From Candidatus Gastranaerophilales bacterium (GTDB taxonomy: Bacteria > Cyanobacteriota > Vampirovibrionia > Gastranaerophilales > Gastranaerophilaceae): a DNA stretch of 54,951 nt. Shown piece after piece: positions 51,947-54,951 of this stretch (positions are counted from its first letter, which is position 1; each line of letters begins with the position of its first letter). Below the pieces are notes generated by a model. It ran no database searches. It had not been told where the DNA came from and saw nothing but the letters and a program-made list of their open reading frames with translations. The stretch spans positions 1 through 54,951 of the forward strand of contig CALUTJ010000019.1 in assembly GCA_944323685.1 (NCBI GenBank), in the 5' to 3' direction. A program made the translations under genes and the position numbers.

Positions 51947-54391
51947 ATGGAAAAGGATGAGAGTGCTATAAGAGCTGATTTAAATAAAATTGCTATTTTT
52001 TCTTCGTTTTATATACTCGGTGTTGTCGGATTTTTTACGGGCTGCACGGCGTATATTGCGATAGGTTTGTTTTTGCTTGCCGTATTTGCACTGTTAAAAA
52101 ACTTTGTATCAAATAAAGCGGCGATAATTTATTATCTTGCATTTGCTCTGGCTATTTTAAACTGTAGTATACAGATTAAAAATCATGATGACTTCTCAAA
52201 GTTTATCCCGTCTAAAGCAAGTATAACCGGTACGGTTACTTCTATACCTACAACAAATAATCCTGATAAAACAAAGTTTTACTTAAAAGTTGACTCCGGA
52301 ATTTTCGATGGGGTTAAAGCGGATAAATTAAGAGGCAATACAATTGTCACTCTTTATGATACGCCTGAAAATATATCTAAAATAAAAATTGCGGATAAAC
52401 TAGAATTAAAAGGAAAATTAAGAAGTCCAATAAAAGCCAAAAATCCTTCACAGTTTGATTATTCAAACTATCTAAAAAACAAAAAGATTTTTTCTGTTTT
52501 TTATGTTCAAAGCGGGGATTGGAAAATTATTTGTAAACCTGAAAAATTGAGCGGGAGGTTTTTGCAAAACCTCAATGACACGAGAAACAGCATACTTAAT
52601 CATCACAAAAAGTACATAAAAAGCCCTAATATTGAAGTTTTAGGCGGAATTGTTTTTGGTGATGATGCTATAAATCCGCCGGATGAAATCAAAAATTCTT
52701 TTATAAATTCAGGGCTGCTTCATATTCTGGCGGCATCAGGCATGAATGTGTCGATTATCTTTGGAATCTGGTATTTTATCGGATGCCGGCTGAGAATAAA
52801 CCATCGTGTCGTTATTATTTTGGGCGCATTACTTGTTGCTTTTTATACACTTATGACAGGGATGGGTGCGTCTGTTTTACGTGCTGCGATTATGATTGAG
52901 TTTATAATTTTGGGCAAACTCATTGACCGCAGTGCAAACAGTGTATCGTTAATATTTCTTGTAGCCTTTTTGATGCTTTTATATAACCCTGCAATGATTA
53001 ATGATGTCGGATTTCAACTTTCTTTTGTAGTAACGTTTGCTCTTATATTTTATGCCCAGCCTGTGTTGGAAAAAGTGAAAAACAGAATTGCGGAAGTTGT
53101 GCTCGGTGCGATATTTATTCCTGTTGTTGCACAGCTGTGGGCTGCGCCGATACAGATGTTTTATTTCAACACTTTTGCAACGTATTCAATACTTGCTAAT
53201 TTTTTGATTGCGCCTTTTATTTCAGTGTTGAGTTTTTTGGGGTTTGTGTCTTCAATTTTGGCGATGATACCTTTTGAGGTTTTTGCGGATAAAGTTTGTA
53301 TGATTTTTGCAGTAATTTTGAATCCTGTTGTAACAATATTAATCAAAATATCCGATTATTTTGCGAACCTGCCTGATGCATTACTGACAACAACTCATCC
53401 TGATATATTCAAAATAATAGTTTATTATTCAATGCTTGTTATATTAGGTTTCGCACTACGAACGCGGTTTAACAACCGTAAAACGTGGAGTTTTCTTTTA
53501 ATTTTGCTTATGCTTTTTGTTGTATCTTTCAAAAAAGTTGATAAAAAGTATCTGGAAATTATTGCATTTGATGTCGGTAATGCGGACAGCTTTTTGATAA
53601 AAACACCCGGGAATAAATACATTATGATTGATACTGCGCACGGAACTTATGAGGGTTCTTCCTCAAGTTTTTCTCAAGCCGATTCAATAATGAACAAGTA
53701 TCTGAAAGACCATGGAATAAAAACTCTCGATATTTTACTGCTTACACATTTTGATTCTGACCATTCAGGCGGGGCAGTTGATGTAATGAGGGCTGTAAAG
53801 GTCAAAAAGCTTGTGCTTAATAAGAACAAAGATGATTCCAAAACTACAAAAGCTATCTTTAAATACATTCAAAGTAACCGGATTAACAATACGATTGCTA
53901 AAAATAATACAGTGGTATTTGAAGAAAACAATCTTAAAATTAAGACATATACTCCAAATGTTCAAAATAAAAATGATAATGATACATCTATAATTACACT
54001 GTTGTCATACAAAAATTTTGATATGTTGTTTATGGCAGACGCGGGAGTAAAAAGTTTTGAAAATATAAAAAATAATTTAGATAATAACGATATAGAAATT
54101 TTAAAATCAGGTCATCACGGTGCAAACAACACTGTTTCAAGAGGTATGATTAAAACAATAAATCCTGATGCTGCAATCCTTTCCACAGGACTTAACCCCT
54201 ACGGACATCCGACCAAGCAAACGCTGAAAACCTTTGAGCGAAACGATGTAAAAGTATACAGAACCGATATCGATAACGCAATAAAAATAACAAGTAACGG
54301 GGATTCTTATTTTATATACAGATACAATACGAACTCTAAAAAGTTTGAGAAAGATTTGCAGAACAGCTGTCTACAGCCCGCATTAAATTGA
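51947..54391 (+). CDS. comEC: ComEC/Rec2-family DNA uptake channel
   Basis: An 814-residue membrane protein. N-terminal membrane helices and an OB-like DUF4131 domain come first. The competence core follows: N-S-G-L-L-H-I-L-A-A-S-G-M-N at about 257-270, and N-P-A-M-I-N-D-V-G-F-Q-L-S-F at about 347-360. A C-terminal metallo-beta-lactamase domain begins near residue 540, with the metal motif T-H-F-D-S-D-H-S-G-G at about 600-609. All three parts are present, so it is probably a full-length channel that takes one DNA strand into the cytoplasm. No other competence gene is in view. Confidence 0.93.
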   Translation: MEKDESAIRADLNKIAIFSSFYILGVVGFFTGCTAYIAIGLFLLAVFALLKNFVSNKAAIIYYLAFALAILNCSIQIKNHDDFSKFIPSKASITGTVTSIPTTNNPDKTKFYLKVDSGIFDGVKADKLRGNTIVTLYDTPENISKIKIADKLELKGKLRSPIKAKNPSQFDYSNYLKNKKIFSVFYVQSGDWKIICKPEKLSGRFLQNLNDTRNSILNHHKKYIKSPNIEVLGGIVFGDDAINPPDEIKNSFINSGLLHILAASGMNVSIIFGIWYFIGCRLRINHRVVIILGALLVAFYTLMTGMGASVLRAAIMIEFIILGKLIDRSANSVSLIFLVAFLMLLYNPAMINDVGFQLSFVVTFALIFYAQPVLEKVKNRIAEVVLGAIFIPVVAQLWAAPIQMFYFNTFATYSILANFLIAPFISVLSFLGFVSSILAMIPFEVFADKVCMIFAVILNPVVTILIKISDYFANLPDALLTTTHPDIFKIIVYYSMLVILGFALRTRFNNRKTWSFLLILLMLFVVSFKKVDKKYLEIIAFDVGNADSFLIKTPGNKYIMIDTAHGTYEGSSSSFSQADSIMNKYLKDHGIKTLDILLLTHFDSDHSGGAVDVMRAVKVKKLVLNKNKDDSKTTKAIFKYIQSNRINNTIAKNNTVVFEENNLKIKTYTPNVQNKNDNDTSIITLLSYKNFDMLFMADAGVKSFENIKNNLDNNDIEILKSGHHGANNTVSRGMIKTINPDAAILSTGLNPYGHPTKQTLKTFERNDVKVYRTDIDNAIKITSNGDSYFIYRYNTNSKKFEKDLQNSCLQPALN

Positions 54392-54632
54392 CAGCAGTAT
54401 GCTGCAAACAAATCCCTGTCATTCTTGTATATGTTACGTAATTCGATGACACAGAATCTTCCCTCTCTTTGGGAGCGAAATTGGACGGGCACGCCGTGTC
54501 GAAGACCCAGTGCCCACGTGTAGGCAAACCACGCTTTGCCGAAACGTCCAATTTCAAGACAGAGGGTAGGGTGAGGGTTGGCAAAAAGTAGGGTGGGCAA
54601 AGCACTAAGGCGTGCCCACCATCATAAAGAAC

Positions 54633-54655
54633 GTAGGTTGGGCTTTCAGCCCAAC
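54633..54655. repeat. 23-bp palindromic unit, first copy
   Basis: GTA followed by GTTGGGCT-TTC-AGCCCAAC-like stem, identical to 54839-54861. Confidence 0.9.
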
Positions 54656-54838
54656 TGTCATTCTGAAGCACCCGTCTTTGAAGGTTTGCGTTGATTGTGT
54701 ATGTTCAGAATCTTACCGGCTGGGTGTGTAATTCAAAGGCTGGTAAGATCCTGAAATAAATTCAGGATGACAGCAAATTTATTCACCCTCTCCGACGGGA
54801 GAGGGATGGGGTGAGGGTTGATAAGATTAAAAGAGCAG

Positions 54839-54861
54839 GTAGGTTGGGCTTTCAGCCCAAC
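54839..54861. repeat. 23-bp palindromic unit, second copy
   Basis: Identical to 54633-54655, same orientation, 206 bases downstream. Confidence 0.9.
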
Positions 54862-54951
54862 GCTACATAATTCTTTATTCTCTGCCGATTTTCCAGCGAA
54901 GGCCTGCGGATAATGACACACCGTTACGTCCGCCGTTGTGTATCATCGCCT

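Larger units (their letters stand above)
54392..54951. repeat. non-coding cluster of inverted repeats at the window end
   Basis: About 560 bases without a credible gene and clearly richer in GC than the rest. GAAATTGGACG at 54477-54487 pairs with CGTCCAATTTC at 54545-54555 around inner hairpins. GGTGGGCA/TGCCCACC forms a hairpin at about 54592-54620. Inverted ATCTTACC/GGTAAGAT, ATCCTGAA/TTCAGGAT and CCCTCTCC/GGAGAGGG pairs follow. A 23-base unit is present twice (54633-54655 and 54839-54861). Its translations resemble the spurious peptides typical of REP-type repeats. Confidence 0.8.

Noticed and set aside
54307-54921. Minus-strand open frames of 60-110 codons after comEC
   Set aside because: They run through overlapping palindromes, overlap the end of comEC, lack ribosome sites and give peptides typical of translated REP-like repeats.

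Overview
This window is AT-rich bacterial chromosome with tightly packed genes, about 50 protein genes on both strands. It holds no rRNA, tRNA or CRISPR array that I can recognise. The gene set points to an anaerobic, Gram-negative-type fermenter: a rubredoxin/flavodiiron oxygen-detoxification pair, a 2-hydroxyacyl-CoA dehydratase-related protein, lipoproteins and secreted proteins, and several large low-complexity or coiled-coil proteins without signal peptides. The overall style resembles gut non-photosynthetic Cyanobacteria (Vampirovibrionia/Melainabacteria, order Gastranaerophilales). That placement is an inference from protein character, because no marker RNA is present.

Layout. 1-2.1 kb: rubredoxin and flavodiiron protein, then a small unknown gene. 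2.1-9.1 kb: a class A penicillin-binding protein, rimI-bioY, a ribbon-helix-helix regulator heading a CMP-sugar synthetase/DUF721 operon, and two paralogous glycosyltransferases. 9.3-17.5 kb: a Q-rich coiled-coil protein, lgt plus a TPR lipoprotein, a stand-alone ClpX-type zinc finger, a HEAT-like protein, ruvX-DUF1292, a candidate small RNA, and two lineage-type unknowns. 17.6-27 kb: uppP-queD-TPR, a GH73-like muramidase, polyprenyl synthase-lepB, idh-pncC, RqcP and a secreted HExxH protein. 27-34 kb: tsf-rpsB, a CoA-dehydratase-like protein, gatB, tuf and a small sigma factor. 34-41 kb: a LysM-lysozyme-amidase fusion, lipA, a GIY-YIG protein, dus and a large TPR protein. 41-47 kb: rpsE-rpmD-rplO-secY (the 3' part of the spc operon on its own), lpdA and a DedA protein. 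47-54 kb: coiled-coil and glycine-rich surface-type proteins and comEC. The last 560 bases are a non-coding cluster of inverted repeats.

The most striking structure is an interspersed, hairpin-forming repeat present in at least five places (about 1-77, 11499-11621, 21644-21766, 37606-37728, 49443-49620). The basic unit is 123 nt, exactly 41 codons, and one frame of it can be read through. Two copies lie in frame inside genes: one adds about 41 residues to a cytoplasmic loop of Lgt, the other forms the C-terminal tail of a GIY-YIG protein. The non-coding copy at 21.6 kb has stop codons in that frame and sits inside the loop of a 16-bp terminator stem. A fifth, longer form has an extra 55-nt module. 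This behaviour parallels the Rickettsia palindromic elements (RPE), but the sequence is not one I recognise.

Functionally the window combines envelope building (PBP, uppP, polyprenyl synthase, lgt, lepB, secY, three murein hydrolase-type proteins), translation (rpsB, tsf, tuf, rpsE, rpmD, rplO, gatB, rimI, dus, RqcP) and cofactor or redox functions (bioY, lipA, lpdA, queD, pncC, idh). Several regulatory structures are visible: an 11-bp hairpin closing over the start of the 1615-2055 gene, an inverted repeat around the promoter of the ribbon-helix-helix gene, and clear promoters for tuf and others.
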